Below, piece after piece: positions 1 through 9,376 of a DNA stretch of 64,000 nt. Location: the NCBI RefSeq assembly GCF_003937825.1, contig NZ_RSFW01000013.1:310001-374000 (forward strand), in the 5' to 3' direction. The DNA is from Mesobacillus subterraneus. Its GTDB lineage: Bacteria; Bacillota; Bacilli; Bacillales; Cytobacillaceae. Numbering within the stretch: position 1 is the stretch's first letter; the number at the start of each line of letters is the position of its first letter. The position numbers and the translations under genes were made by a program. The notes beneath the pieces are model-generated. The model worked only from the letters and a program-made list of their open reading frames with translations. It made no database searches and had not been told where the DNA came from.

Positions 1-1009
1 CGATCCTGCGGCCAAGCTTCACTTCGAGCTTCGGCCTTGCCGGCTCAGCAATACCTAAGTATTTGCAAACCAGCGGTCTAACGAACCATTCAAGCGCCAT
101 GTATGCAGATACTGGGTAGCCCGGTACTCCGACGACTACTTTATCTTTAATTTTCCCGAGAATCACCGGTTTACCTGGACGTGTTGCGACTCCGTGGGTA
201 AAAACTGTGCCCAGCTCCTCAAGAATGTGTACGGTATAATCCTTTGATCCAGCTGATGAACCTGCGTTGATGACGACAATATCAGACGTCTCGACAGCAT
301 CCAGCAGCGCTTCCCTGATTTTCTCCGGCTCATCCTTCACGATTGGGTGCAAATACGGCTGGCCGCCCCAATCTTCTACATAGGCGCTGAAAACAGTACC
401 ATTGAATTCGATGATCCGGCCAGAAGACAGTGCCGCATCCGCACTGACGAGTTCATTTCCTGTCGGGATGATTGTCACGAGCGGCTTCTTGACAACGCAC
501 ACCTCGGTAACCTGGGCCGCAAGAAGGGCTCCAAGGTCGGCAGGGCGCAATTGGTGACCCTGTGTGAAGAGCATTTCCTCCTGGACGATGTCCTCGCCGA
601 TCGGGCGGATATGCTGCCACGGTGTTGCAGGTTCAATGATTTCGATTGTCTCATCATCAATGACCTGGATATTCTCAACCATGATCACGGCATTGTATTG
701 CGGCGGAATGGCGTTCCCTGTATCAACATAGGCGAAATCTGCGCCTTTTTTCAAATGAAGAGGCCGCTGTTCATGCGCTTCGTACGTATCCTCGGCATTC
801 ACAGCAACTCCATCCATCGCGGATGCATGGTAAAAAGGCATCGACACATTGGCGAAAACAGGTTCAGCAGTAATGCGGCCAAGGGCAGCAGCAGCCGGGA
901 TCCACTCTTTTTCCTGAGGCAGGTCAAACGCAGCGAGCACTTCATTCCTCGCCTTGGCGCGCGGCTTGTCTTCAAGATAAATTTTTCGGTTATAACGTAT
1001 TTGATCCAT
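1..1009 (-). CDS. MoeA-family molybdopterin biosynthesis protein, 3' part beyond the window
   Basis: Reading from ATG at 1009, the minus frame stays open to the window edge (336 codons seen). It begins MDQIRYNRKIYLED and shows MoeA landmarks: SAMDGVAV near residue 80, the PTGNEL segment, NAGSSAGSKDY and the GVPGYPVSAY segment. MoeA inserts molybdenum into adenylylated molybdopterin to give Mo-cofactor. The start is set by an AGGGGG ribosome site just upstream, and the gene begins 13 bases after the stop of the other moeA, so it is last or late in the formate dehydrogenase operon. Family knowledge: a second MoeA in Bacillaceae often carries a C-terminal periplasmic-binding-protein-like domain; that part would lie outside the window and is inferred only. 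Confidence 0.85.
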   Translation of the reverse strand, partial: MDQIRYNRKIYLEDKPRAKARNEVLAAFDLPQEKEWIPAAAALGRITAEPVFANVSMPFYHASAMDGVAVNAEDTYEAHEQRPLHLKKGADFAYVDTGNAIPPQYNAVIMVENIQVIDDETIEIIEPATPWQHIRPIGEDIVQEEMLFTQGHQLRPADLGALLAAQVTEVCVVKKPLVTIIPTGNELVSADAALSSGRIIEFNGTVFSAYVEDWGGQPYLHPIVKDEPEKIREALLDAVETSDIVVINAGSSAGSKDYTVHILEELGTVFTHGVATRPGKPVILGKIKDKVVVGVPGYPVSAYMALEWFVRPLVCKYLGIAEPARPKLEVKLGRRI

Positions 1010-1022
1010 GTTGCGGCTCCCC

Positions 1023-2255
1023 CTATCTCGTCAAAATCACTGGAACGTATTCGCCTTGAGAAATCCCCTCTTTTTCGGAAACAATCTCGACGATTCCATC
1101 GCTTTTTACCAATGTCGTAATCAGGCCTGATTTGCCGATGATCGGCTCAGCCCACCATTCTCCATCCTTTTCCTCAAGCCTTACCCTGATATAATCAGAT
1201 CTTCCCGGAGAGGAGGCGATATTCTTTACAATTCGCGCTGAAATCCTTTCAGGCTTATGCTGAATTCTTTCTCCCTTCAGCCTTCTGAAGACCCGTTCGC
1301 CGAACAGCTTGAAGATGATCATCGCAGATGCAGGGTGACCCGGGAGCCCGATGACCGGTTTCCCTTCAGCGACAGCCAGGATCGTCGGTTTTCCAGGCTT
1401 GATCGAGATGCCATGGACAAATACCCCTGGATCTCCGAGAGACTGGATGACTTCGGTCGTATAATCCTTTGTTCCGACAGAGCTTCCTCCTGATAAAATC
1501 AGGCAGTCCGCCTGTTCATATAACTCACGGGCTTTCGCGGAGAATTCCTGATAGTCATCCCTGGTGATGCCGCCATAGATCACCTCGATATCCCATTCAT
1601 TGGCGAGGCCCTTTACGGTCAAATAGTTGATATCACGGATTTGCCCGGTTTCCAGTGTTTTCGTTTGAAAAGGAACGATTTCGTCCCCTGAAGAAAGATA
1701 AGCAGCCTTCAGCTTACGGTAGACTTTCACCTCGAAAATACCCAGCGCCGCCAGTGCCCCAAGCTCCTGCGGCCGCAATTTGGACCCTTGGGATAACAGC
1801 ACTTCACCTGCTTTGATGTCTTCCCCTTTACGGATGACATTCTCGCCCGGCGCGATTTGCTTATACGTATTCAGCAGACCGCCGATCTCTTCACAGTGTT
1901 CGATCATCAGCACGCTGTCGCTGCCTGGTGGAAGCATTCCGCCTGTCGGGACGTAAATCGCCTCTCCCCTGCCGACTGCCTTGACCGCTTCTTCGCCCAT
2001 ATGGACCTCGCCGGCTACATTCAAGAAGCCTGGCATCGACTCGGATGAACCGTAGGTGTCCTTCGCGATGACGGCATACCCATCAACGGTAGAACGGTCA
2101 AAACCGGGTACGTTCTCTTCCGCGGTGATATCCTCAGCCAGGATGTAATGAAGCGCCTCATCAAGCGGACGGATTTCGGTTTCTTTGATCTTGCCGATTT
2201 TTTCATCAATTAACGCAAAGGTCTCCTCAACCGTTTTCACTTTGAAAAATTGCAT
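1023..2255 (-). CDS. moeA: Molybdopterin molybdenumtransferase MoeA
   Basis: A protein of about 410 residues starting MQFFKVKTVEE. It carries the MoeA signatures VPGFDRSTVDGYAV near residue 55, VPTGGMLPPGSDSV, LSGGSSVGTKDY and IGLPGHPASAM. It ligates molybdate to adenylylated molybdopterin in the cytoplasm. The open frame extends upstream to 2330, but that would overlap mobA. The ATG at 2255 has GAAAGGAAG about 9 bases upstream and matches the family N-terminus, so I use it. It lies 31 bases after mobA and directly before a second MoeA homologue. It supplies cofactor for the molybdenum- or tungsten-dependent formate dehydrogenase upstream. Confidence 0.93.
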   Translation of the reverse strand: MQFFKVKTVEETFALIDEKIGKIKETEIRPLDEALHYILAEDITAEENVPGFDRSTVDGYAVIAKDTYGSSESMPGFLNVAGEVHMGEEAVKAVGRGEAIYVPTGGMLPPGSDSVLMIEHCEEIGGLLNTYKQIAPGENVIRKGEDIKAGEVLLSQGSKLRPQELGALAALGIFEVKVYRKLKAAYLSSGDEIVPFQTKTLETGQIRDINYLTVKGLANEWDIEVIYGGITRDDYQEFSAKARELYEQADCLILSGGSSVGTKDYTTEVIQSLGDPGVFVHGISIKPGKPTILAVAEGKPVIGLPGHPASAMIIFKLFGERVFRRLKGERIQHKPERISARIVKNIASSPGRSDYIRVRLEEKDGEWWAEPIIGKSGLITTLVKSDGIVEIVSEKEGISQGEYVPVILTR

Positions 2256-2286
2256 GCTGCCTAACTTCCTTTCTAGCACCTGAAAA

Positions 2287-2886
2287 CTATTCTCCGGACT
2301 CTGCCCATTGCTTTGCCTTCTCATATTCATCCGGATGATTCATATTGAAGAAGACTCGCTCCATCCTGCCCTCGCCGTACACCTGTAAATCCGTTTCATC
2401 GAGATAGCGGACATTCAGTTTCTCCAGCAATTGCCGGATCCTTAATGTCCCTTCTTCAATACAGGCCGCTGCCTCGCGTGAAACTCGTTTTTGGTATGCT
2501 GCGAACAGAGGATGCTGCCTGCCCCCACTAACAGGTACGACGGCATCATGGTGCTTGAGAGCCTTGACAAGTCCTGAAGCCAGCTCAGCGGACACGAATG
2601 GCATATCGCAGGCTACGATGAAGTTCTCCTCGTAGTCTGATGCCTCAAGTCCCGCATGGATTCCTGCCAGCGGCCCAGAACCTGGAAAATGGTCTGTAAC
2701 CGTTTTTATATTTAAAAACTGATAGGTTTCAGGATCATTCGTTACTAGAATTATATCATCAAATACGTACTTTAACTCATCCCTTATTCTCTCAATATTC
2801 GTTTTTTCTTGAATTTTCAGGAGAGCTTTATTCGTTCCCATCCTGCTAGATTTGCCGCCTGATAAAATGATCGCTCCGGCTTTCAT
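2287..2886 (-). CDS. mobA: Molybdenum cofactor guanylyltransferase MobA
   Basis: A 199-residue nucleotidyltransferase. The N-terminal LSGGKSSRMGTNKAL is the GTP-binding signature of MobA, and GSGPLAGIHAG and VACDMPFV (metal-binding Asp) follow in the usual order. It joins GMP to molybdopterin, giving the bis-MGD form required by DMSO-reductase-family enzymes such as formate dehydrogenase. That fits its place between fdhE and moeA in the same transcription unit. An AAGGTG ribosome site precedes the ATG by 8 bases. Length is typical of Gram-positive MobA. Confidence 0.93.
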   Translation of the reverse strand: MKAGAIILSGGKSSRMGTNKALLKIQEKTNIERIRDELKYVFDDIILVTNDPETYQFLNIKTVTDHFPGSGPLAGIHAGLEASDYEENFIVACDMPFVSAELASGLVKALKHHDAVVPVSGGRQHPLFAAYQKRVSREAAACIEEGTLRIRQLLEKLNVRYLDETDLQVYGEGRMERVFFNMNHPDEYEKAKQWAESGE

Positions 2887-2955
2887 CCCACAGCACCTTC
2901 TTTTTTGGCTATTTCTGCTGAAATTTTTGCTAAGTTGAAAAAGAAAAGAATATGA

Positions 2956-3765
2956 CTAATTTGTCTGTTTTGTTTCTCCCGCAGCCTTGTAGCCTTGATC
3001 CTGGGCAACAAAATCGAGGTGGATGGTGTTAAGGTCAAGCATGGCTGGTGTCGGCTTCACAATATATTGTCTTGTATCTATTATTTTAGTATAACCTTTG
3101 CATTCTTCACAGACCTGGATTTGAACAGCAGATTCTCCTTCGATTGTCAGGACTTTCACTGTTTCGTGGTCGTTGTTTCCGCAATGTGAACAAGTAACGC
3201 GGCGATCATGCCAATGCGCCGAGCAGCGAGGGCAATGCAGGACTTTTTTACCTTCCCCTTCAAGCTGGGCAAGACGGACAGGTTCCCCGCAAACGGGACA
3301 GCCAGAACCATGCACGCCATGGTGGATCTCATCCTGGACTTTCTCAGCCGTTACCTGCAGATATGGCCGCAGGACCGTTTCGGCAACAAATGACGGAATC
3401 CATTGATCAAGGCTATTCTCTTCTGCAAAACTCGCAAAATAAACATAGTTAAAAGCAAATGCTTCATCGATCCACCTTTTAGCGGTCTCTTCATTCAATG
3501 ATTTCTTAAGAGATTCCATTGACTGTTCGATGTCTGGTTGATACTTCGATAAAAGCTCGCTAATATCCTCTATCCACTGTAAGAATAGGGGAATATCAAA
3601 GTCAATAGCCGCTAATGCCGTCACAGGCACCCCAGCCTCCATCGCTGCCTTGTCCAGGTTTGGCTGGATGCGATCAGCGTTAATGGAAGACTTCCATTGT
3701 TCCTGCAAGCTGATGATTTCTTTCTGCAATTTCTGGTACTCTTTTGAGACAACGGACTTTTTCAT
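2956..3765 (-). CDS. fdhE: Formate dehydrogenase accessory protein FdhE
   Basis: A 269-residue cytoplasmic protein with an alpha-helical N-terminal half and a C-terminal half rich in CxxC pairs: CPVC, CPRC, CSHC and CEEC. This is the FdhE iron/zinc-binding architecture. FdhE is needed for assembly or quality control of respiratory formate dehydrogenases and interacts with the catalytic subunit. The open frame runs upstream to 4017 inside fdnI, but the start MKKSVVSKEYQ at 3765 has AGAGGGG about 8 bases upstream and avoids that overlap. It follows the three structural genes, as in many fdn/fdo operons. Confidence 0.9.
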   Translation of the reverse strand: MKKSVVSKEYQKLQKEIISLQEQWKSSINADRIQPNLDKAAMEAGVPVTALAAIDFDIPLFLQWIEDISELLSKYQPDIEQSMESLKKSLNEETAKRWIDEAFAFNYVYFASFAEENSLDQWIPSFVAETVLRPYLQVTAEKVQDEIHHGVHGSGCPVCGEPVRLAQLEGEGKKVLHCPRCSAHWHDRRVTCSHCGNNDHETVKVLTIEGESAVQIQVCEECKGYTKIIDTRQYIVKPTPAMLDLNTIHLDFVAQDQGYKAAGETKQTN

Positions 3766-3853
3766 TGCTGAAGCCCCTCTTTCATCTTTAAATTTTGAAG
3801 GGAATGGAGCCCATACGGAGCAGCCATTCCCTCTATTAAGGTTCAAAAAAGTG

Positions 3854-4561
3854 TTACGCGCCTTTTTTCTTTTTCTTGTCTTTATCCAGGTCAGGGAAGT
3901 TGCCTTTCTTGACCTCTTCTTCATACCATTCTGTATAGTGGTCCTTTGCCCACTCTGCCGGTACCTCACCTGTGATGACGCCAGTGTAACCTGGTCTTGA
4001 GTTTTTGTGGATGACACTCAGGTAGATATGGCCGACCACTACAGCAATAGCCAGGCCGAAGCCGACGTTATGCGCTACATACGCCCACTGGACGACTGCT
4101 TTCGGGAACAGGTCTGGGAACCACATCGGGAATCCGGAACCGATGATCAGGATTGCCGTTAGAATCTGGATGATGGAGTTGATTTTTTCACCAGCATTAA
4201 AGAATGTTTGCTTTACATGCTTGAACTTGAAGCCAAATAGTTCCTTGACGAACTCGGTGAAAAACTGCAAATCTCTCTTTTTCCAGGTGACAAGCTCTTT
4301 TCCCCAGCGGAAAAATCCCTTAGGATCCATAATCAGCCAGATGAACGTAGGCATGATGAACGCAATCGCGAAGATCCTGTGCAGCAGGCGGGCACCTTCT
4401 GGCCCCCCAAGCACCGGGTAAAGCCAGTCAAACCACTCTGTATACATTGGCAAAGCCGTGATATACAGGGCAAAGAATGAAATGGCGTTCACAGCATGCG
4501 CGATGACGAAGCCTTTTGAGAATCGCTTTACCTTCACACCTGAATACTGCGTTTTACTCAT
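3854..4561 (-). CDS. fdnI: Formate dehydrogenase cytochrome b556 (gamma) subunit
   Basis: A 235-residue integral membrane protein, MSKTQYSGVKVKRFSKG..., with about four hydrophobic segments. Histidines suitable as b-heme ligands include FVIAHAVN in the first segment, RLLHRIFA in the second, VAHNVGFG and VVGHIYLS. This subunit anchors the dehydrogenase and passes electrons to menaquinone. The C-terminus is a lysine-rich cytoplasmic tail. ATG at 4561 is preceded by GGGAGGTGG and overlaps the end of fdnH by 8 bases, implying translational coupling; the longer open frame to 4657 is rejected on that ground. Confidence 0.92.
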   Translation of the reverse strand: MSKTQYSGVKVKRFSKGFVIAHAVNAISFFALYITALPMYTEWFDWLYPVLGGPEGARLLHRIFAIAFIMPTFIWLIMDPKGFFRWGKELVTWKKRDLQFFTEFVKELFGFKFKHVKQTFFNAGEKINSIIQILTAILIIGSGFPMWFPDLFPKAVVQWAYVAHNVGFGLAIAVVVGHIYLSVIHKNSRPGYTGVITGEVPAEWAKDHYTEWYEEEVKKGNFPDLDKDKKKKKGA

Positions 4562-5381
4562 GGCTGCCACCTCCCTCTTCTTCATGGCCTTTGCCTTCTT
4601 TATTGAATAACTTGTTTGAGACGAATGCCCCGACAAGTGCCATGCTTGTTGCGCCAAGCATCATCTTGCCGATTGGCTGCGCATAATCCTTCCAGACAAC
4701 CGCTGATGTTGGAACCTTCGGCTTTTCAGGAAGGCCATAGACGGAAGGCTTTTCAGCCAGGACGTAAATGGTATGCGTACCGCCGACTCCTTCTGGATTG
4801 TATATCATCGCGTTCGGGTACTTATCCTTGATTTCACTCAAGCGCTTTTCAGCTTTCTTGAGCATTTCTTCTTTCGTGCCGAACTCCATTGCATCCGTGT
4901 GGCAAGTTGTGACACATGCAGGCTGCATGCCTTCTTCCAGGCGGTCGACACACATCGTGCACTTCTGTGCCTTCTTGTACTCTTTGCCGTTCTTGTCTTT
5001 ATAGGTTGCCAGCTGGACGACATCAAATGGACAGTTCTGCACGCAGTAGCCGCAGCCGACACATTTATCGCTGTCGACATTGACGGTTCCAAAGTCTGTG
5101 TAGTGCATGGCATTTTCAGGGCATACCTTTACGCAAGCCGCCTCCGAGCAATGGAAGCAGGAGGAGTGGCGGAAAAGGTAGTCCAGATTGCCTTTAGAGT
5201 CCTCGTGTTCAATGAATGACAGCACGTTCCATGTGTTCGCAGTAACCTTCGCATGTGACTGGACACTGCCCTGGAACTCTTCCGGCTCAGCCGGAAGGTC
5301 GTTCCAGTTCTTGCAGGCAACCATACATGCGCGGCATCCGTCACACTTGGTCACATCGACGTATTTAATATACTCCGCCAT
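4554..5381 (-). CDS. fdnH: Formate dehydrogenase iron-sulfur (beta) subunit
   Basis: A 275-residue ferredoxin-like electron-transfer subunit. The first cluster motif is C13-x2-C16-x2-C19-x3-C23, followed by CFHCSEAACVKVC, CVGCGYCVQNC and CTMCVDRLEEG...CVTTC, giving sixteen cysteines for four 4Fe-4S clusters. A hydrophobic segment near residues 235-255 (LGATSMALVGAFVSNKL) is the expected C-terminal membrane anchor, so the protein faces the outer side together with the Tat-exported catalytic subunit. Its ATG shares the last base of the fdnG stop (TAATG), a coupling overlap. Confidence 0.94.
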   Translation of the reverse strand: MAEYIKYVDVTKCDGCRACMVACKNWNDLPAEPEEFQGSVQSHAKVTANTWNVLSFIEHEDSKGNLDYLFRHSSCFHCSEAACVKVCPENAMHYTDFGTVNVDSDKCVGCGYCVQNCPFDVVQLATYKDKNGKEYKKAQKCTMCVDRLEEGMQPACVTTCHTDAMEFGTKEEMLKKAEKRLSEIKDKYPNAMIYNPEGVGGTHTIYVLAEKPSVYGLPEKPKVPTSAVVWKDYAQPIGKMMLGATSMALVGAFVSNKLFNKEGKGHEEEGGGSHE

Positions 5382-8365
5382 TAGTCAGCCCTCCTTATAT
5401 CACAGAGGAATGCCTTATATTCAGGGATTGTCGTATTTGCGTCCCCGATATGAGGTGTTAAGCGGTTTGCTGTATCCCCTGTTGCATATCCTTTATAGCC
5501 AAAGTGCCAAGGCATGCCGACCTGATGGACCATTTTGCCCTTCATCATATGTGGCTTGAATCGCTTTGTCACCATTGCATAGGCTTTGATTTCGCCACGG
5601 GCAGAGCTGACAATGATTTGATCTTTGTTCTTGATGCCTTTTTCCTTCGCCAGTTCTTCACTCATTTCAATATACATATGGCCTGCCAGTTCGGACAGCC
5701 ATTCCTGGTTCCTTGTCATTGAACCGGACTGCCAATGCTCAGATACCCTGTAGGTCGTACCGACGATCGGGTACTTCTTGCTGTCACCCTTCAGGTTGAA
5801 CTCTCCCTCGATGATCGCGATTGCCGGATTGATTTCCTGGCTTGAGAAAGCATTTTTCACAGGGCTTTCAAACGGTTCATAATGTTCAGGGAACGGTCCG
5901 TCATTCAGTGTAGGAGCGAAAAGCCCCCCAAGGCCGCCATTAATCATGATGAATGGTGCTGTGCCGCCTGGATCTGCCGGTGCCACAGTCGGCTTGAAGT
6001 CAGGAATGTCATTTCCGACCCATTTCTGCTGGATTCCATCCCACCAGATGACCGCTTTATCCTTGCTCCAAGGCTTGCCACTTGGGTCAGCAGACGCGCG
6101 ATTGTACAGGATTCGGCGGTTTGCCGGCCATGCATATGCCCAGTTCAGGAAGTTTCCGCCGCCAGTATCCTTGTTGTCACGATTTTTCGAACGGTTCATG
6201 CCTTCTTCTGGGTAGAATCCGCAATAGATCCAGTTGCCTGAGCTTGTTGTACCGTCATCCTTCAGGTCGCCAAATGTTTTCAACAGCTGGCCTGTCGTCA
6301 GGTCATAGCCATTGATTTCCCTGGCAACAAGATCGATATCCGGATGGTCCCCGCCACCGTAGTTCCAGTCCACAGCATTGAATTGCTTGGCTGCAGGTGA
6401 GCTTTCATTTTTATAAAGGGCTTTAAGATGCTTGACCATCATATGGATGATTTCCAAATCTGCAAGGGATTCACCTTTTGGATCGATCGCTTTCCAGCGG
6501 TATTGCATCCAGCGTGAAGAATTGGAGACACTTCCCTCTTTTTCGTAGGAGCTTGCCGCTGGCAGCAGGAAAACCTCTGTATCAATCTTGGATGGATCAC
6601 TGCCTGCTTCTTCTTGCCAGAAAGCAGATGTTTCGGTTTCCCATAAGTCAACCGCCACCATCCACTTCAGGTTGGACAGGGCTTCCTTCTCCTTGCCTGC
6701 ATTCGGTCCGCCGACGACAGGGTTTGTTCCAAACAGGAACGCACCTTCCAATTCGCCCTTGTACATAGCATTGAACAAATTGATGTGAGAGTAGTTCTTG
6801 TTTCCTTTTGGCAGGAAGTGATAACCAAATTCATTATCCTTTGTCGCATTCGGGCCATACCAGGCCTTCAATAGACTGACAAGGAATTTAGGTTTGTTGC
6901 TCCAGTACCCTCCGGCTGGTGTTTCCTTCTTGTTGTAGCCATCAAGCGTCGCATGCTCCGGGATGGCAGTCGGAGTTCCGACATATCCTGTCAGCAGATG
7001 GTACAGAAGGCCAAAGTCAGTAGATCCCTGTACATTGGATTCACCGCGCATCGCGTTGATTCCGCCGCCAGGCAGACCCATATTTCCAAGCAAAAGCTGG
7101 ATGATGCCGAAGGCACGAACGTTTTGGGTACCGACCGTATGCTGGGTCGTACCCATTGCATACATGATTGTTCCCGACTTTCCTGGCTTGCCTGTCGAAC
7201 AGAATTCTTCACAGACCTTCAGGTAGTCTTCCTTCGGTGTTCCCGTTACTGCTATTACTGAATCGACATCGTAACGAGAGTAGTGCTTTTTCAACAGCTG
7301 GAAGACAGAACGCGGATGAGAAAGTGTTTTATCTTTAACCGGATTGCCTTCTTCATCTGTTTCAAAGGCCCATTTCGTTTTATCATACTTGCGGGCTGCC
7401 TTATCATACCCGCTGAATAATCCATCATTGAACTCGTAATCTTCCTTCACAAGGTAAGATGCATTTGTATATTCAGCAACATACTCTTTGTGGATCATGT
7501 TTTTCTCTAAAGCGTAGTTGATCATTCCGCCCATGAACGCAATATCGGTTCCTGAACGAAGGGAAGCGTAAACGTCTGCCTTTGACGATGTCCGCGTGAA
7601 ACGAGGGTCAACAGAGACGATTTTGCCGCCTTTTTCTTTCGCTTTTGTCAACCATCTGAATGAGATCGGGTGGTTCTCGGCAGGATTCCCGCCCATGATC
7701 AATGCACAATCGGTATTTTGCAGGTCACTCCAATGGTTTGTCATTGCTCCACGCCCTACTGTAGGTGCCAGACCGGCAACCGTAGAACTGTGTCATATTC
7801 GTGCCTGGTGTTCGAGATAAACGACGCCAAGCCCTCTCATCATTTTCGCAAGCAGATAGGTCTCTTCATTATCCAGAGCTGCCCCGCCTAAGCTCGCAAT
7901 GGCTTCGGTCTTATTGACAAACATCCCGTTTTCTTTTTCGACGAATGTTCTGTCGCGTGTTTCCTTCGTGCGTTTTGCAATTGTTTCATACATCCAGTCC
8001 CAGCTTTTCTCTTCCCACTTCTTGCTTCCAGGTGCTCGATATAACGGCTTTGTCAGACGTTTTTCTGAAGTGTAGACTTGACGGATGGTTGTTCCTTTAC
8101 TGCAAAGTGTTCCTTCGTTAACCGGGCTGTCCGGATCCCCTTCCGTATAAACCACGGTATCGTTCTTTGTGTGAACCAAAATGCCGCATCCTACTCCGCA
8201 AAATGCACAAATGGTTGGTGTAACAGTAGCTTTGGCAATCTTGAGTTCTTTTGTCTTTGCATGGACTTCTTTTTCATTGAAGCCCAGCTCGACAATAGCC
8301 AGAGTAGCCGCAGTGGCCCCTGACAGCTTCAAGAACTGCCGGCGATTCAGGTTGATTTCAACCAT
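5381..8365 (-). CDS. fdnG: Selenocysteine-containing formate dehydrogenase catalytic subunit (UGA read-through)
   Basis: One 994-residue gene that naive translation splits at an in-frame TGA (7795-7793, codon 191). Both halves are in the same frame. The junction reads HQARI-U-HSSTVAGLAPTVGRGAMTNHW, the active-site block of FdnG-type enzymes, where U is the molybdenum- or tungsten-ligating selenocysteine. An N-terminal Tat signal (NRRQFLKLSG) is followed by 4Fe-4S cysteines C53, C56, C60 and C88. The enzyme oxidises formate to CO2 on the outer face of the membrane using bis-MGD. ATG at 8365 (MVEINLNRRQ) has AAGGAG 7 bases upstream; an upstream in-frame codon at 8392 is less likely. A SECIS hairpin follows the UGA. 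The last ~120 residues match the molydopterin dinucleotide-binding domain (RVSEHWQSGSMTRN). Confidence 0.96.
7754..7795 (-). promoter_or_regulatory. bacterial SECIS element and Sec UGA codon
   Basis: On the mRNA strand the UGA (7795-7793) is followed by a hairpin. The upper stem is GG-U-UGCC (7781-7775) against GGCACC (7769-7764), with a bulged U and the apical loop GGUCU (7774-7770); a lower stem CUAC/GUAG (7785-7782 with 7759-7756) adds support. The bulged U is nucleotide 17 counted from the U of UGA, the same register as E. coli fdhF, whose loop is also GGUCU. This is the SelB-binding signal for selenocysteine insertion. The stem and loop are read directly; function follows from the known fdhF element. 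Confidence 0.93.
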
Positions 8366-8419
8366 TCTTCTCTCTCCTTCCCATATTTGCAATGAACATC
8401 CCTAATCCCATAGGTAGTA

Positions 8420-9214
8420 TTAATTCAGTACTTGCTGGGCTTCCCCCCTTTCAAGTAGTTCCTCTGCAGCAGCCGGAAGGTTCAGATCATCATTGATCCT
8501 CCCTGCCGATGTATAGACAGTCGCCATTTTCCCGCGCAGATAGCCAACGACCTCAATATTCAGGAATCGAGCCAGCTGGATCGCCTGCTTTGTAGCTGCT
8601 GTGCGCGAGCCAATGACGGCAAAACCAAATTTTGCTGCTTTTGAGAGCATTTCATATGAAACCCTTCCGGTTGTCAGCAAGACTAGCCGGTCAGGCTGCA
8701 AACGCTTTCGAATTGCATGACCGATGATTTTATCGACGGCATTGTGCCTGCCGATGTCCTCCCGTACCTCGATGCTGCCATCCTCGAGGATGATGCAGGC
8801 GCCATGCATGCCTCCTGTTTCGAGGTATAACGGTGAATTTTGCGCAAATTCCGCGCGTTTTTTCAACAAATATGTCAGCGAATAGGTTTCATCGGAATTC
8901 ACTTTATTGAACTTCTTCACATCTGTCATCGAAAAGAAGGTCACTCCCCGGCCGCAGCCGGCAGTATAATGCTTCTTCTTCGAAAACATCTGTTCAGGAT
9001 CGAATGAATTGCAAAGCGTAACATTCAATGTGCCTTTCTTTTCGCTAAAATCGACGCTGACAACATCCTCCGGACCATCAATCAATCCCTCGGAAAAAAG
9101 ATAGCCATACACCCAATCTTCCAGGTCCTGATTCGTCAGCTGGAAAACAGCGATTTCGTATCCATTCAGCCTCAGGCTGATCGGATACTCTTCGGGACAG
9201 CCCTTCTTCATCAT
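8420..9214 (-). CDS. fdhD: Formate dehydrogenase accessory sulfurtransferase FdhD
   Basis: A protein of about 264 residues carrying the FdhD signature TAGCGRGV near residue 90, and LETGGMHGACI, EDIGRHNAVDKIIG and TTGRVSYEM further on. FdhD transfers sulfur from a cysteine desulfurase to the molybdenum cofactor, which is essential for formate dehydrogenase activity. The usual family motif is CxxC; here I see CGRG with one cysteine, as in some Gram-positive homologues. ATG at 9214 has GGGGTG 6 bases upstream; a GTG at 9223 is an alternative. It is the first gene of the operon, 54 bases before fdnG. Confidence 0.92.
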   Translation of the reverse strand: MMKKGCPEEYPISLRLNGYEIAVFQLTNQDLEDWVYGYLFSEGLIDGPEDVVSVDFSEKKGTLNVTLCNSFDPEQMFSKKKHYTAGCGRGVTFFSMTDVKKFNKVNSDETYSLTYLLKKRAEFAQNSPLYLETGGMHGACIILEDGSIEVREDIGRHNAVDKIIGHAIRKRLQPDRLVLLTTGRVSYEMLSKAAKFGFAVIGSRTAATKQAIQLARFLNIEVVGYLRGKMATVYTSAGRINDDLNLPAAAEELLERGEAQQVLN

Positions 9215-9301
9215 GTTCTTCACCCCTTATGTGGTCGTTCATCTTTCGGGTCCGGTGCTCCAATAAACTTCTGTCCAGCCATCTTGCAAACTGGCAAGCT
9301 T

Positions 9302-9330
9302 CTATATTAAAAACCATTTCACTATGTCAA
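9302..9330 (-). promoter_or_regulatory. Candidate promoter of the formate dehydrogenase operon
   Basis: On the minus strand TTGACA (9330-9325) is followed after 15-17 bases by an AT-rich TAATATAG that could act as a -10 element. It lies about 90 bases before fdhD. The -35 is a perfect match but the -10 is imperfect, which could mean dependence on an activator. No transcript evidence is visible. Confidence 0.4.
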
Positions 9331-9376
9331 AAGGGATAATACCCCCCACGCTTTAAATGTACTGGAAATTGAATGG

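Noticed and set aside
347-1120. 257-codon plus-strand ORF
   Set aside because: It lies antisense to the two moeA genes, which have clear family motifs; its translation has none.
4773-5219. 148-codon plus-strand ORF
   Set aside because: Antisense to fdnH, whose four cysteine clusters are unmistakable.
5381-8392. Frameshifted or truncated formate dehydrogenase pseudogene
   Set aside because: Both halves are in the same frame, the only break is a single TGA at the Sec site, and a SECIS hairpin follows. Both parts are otherwise intact.
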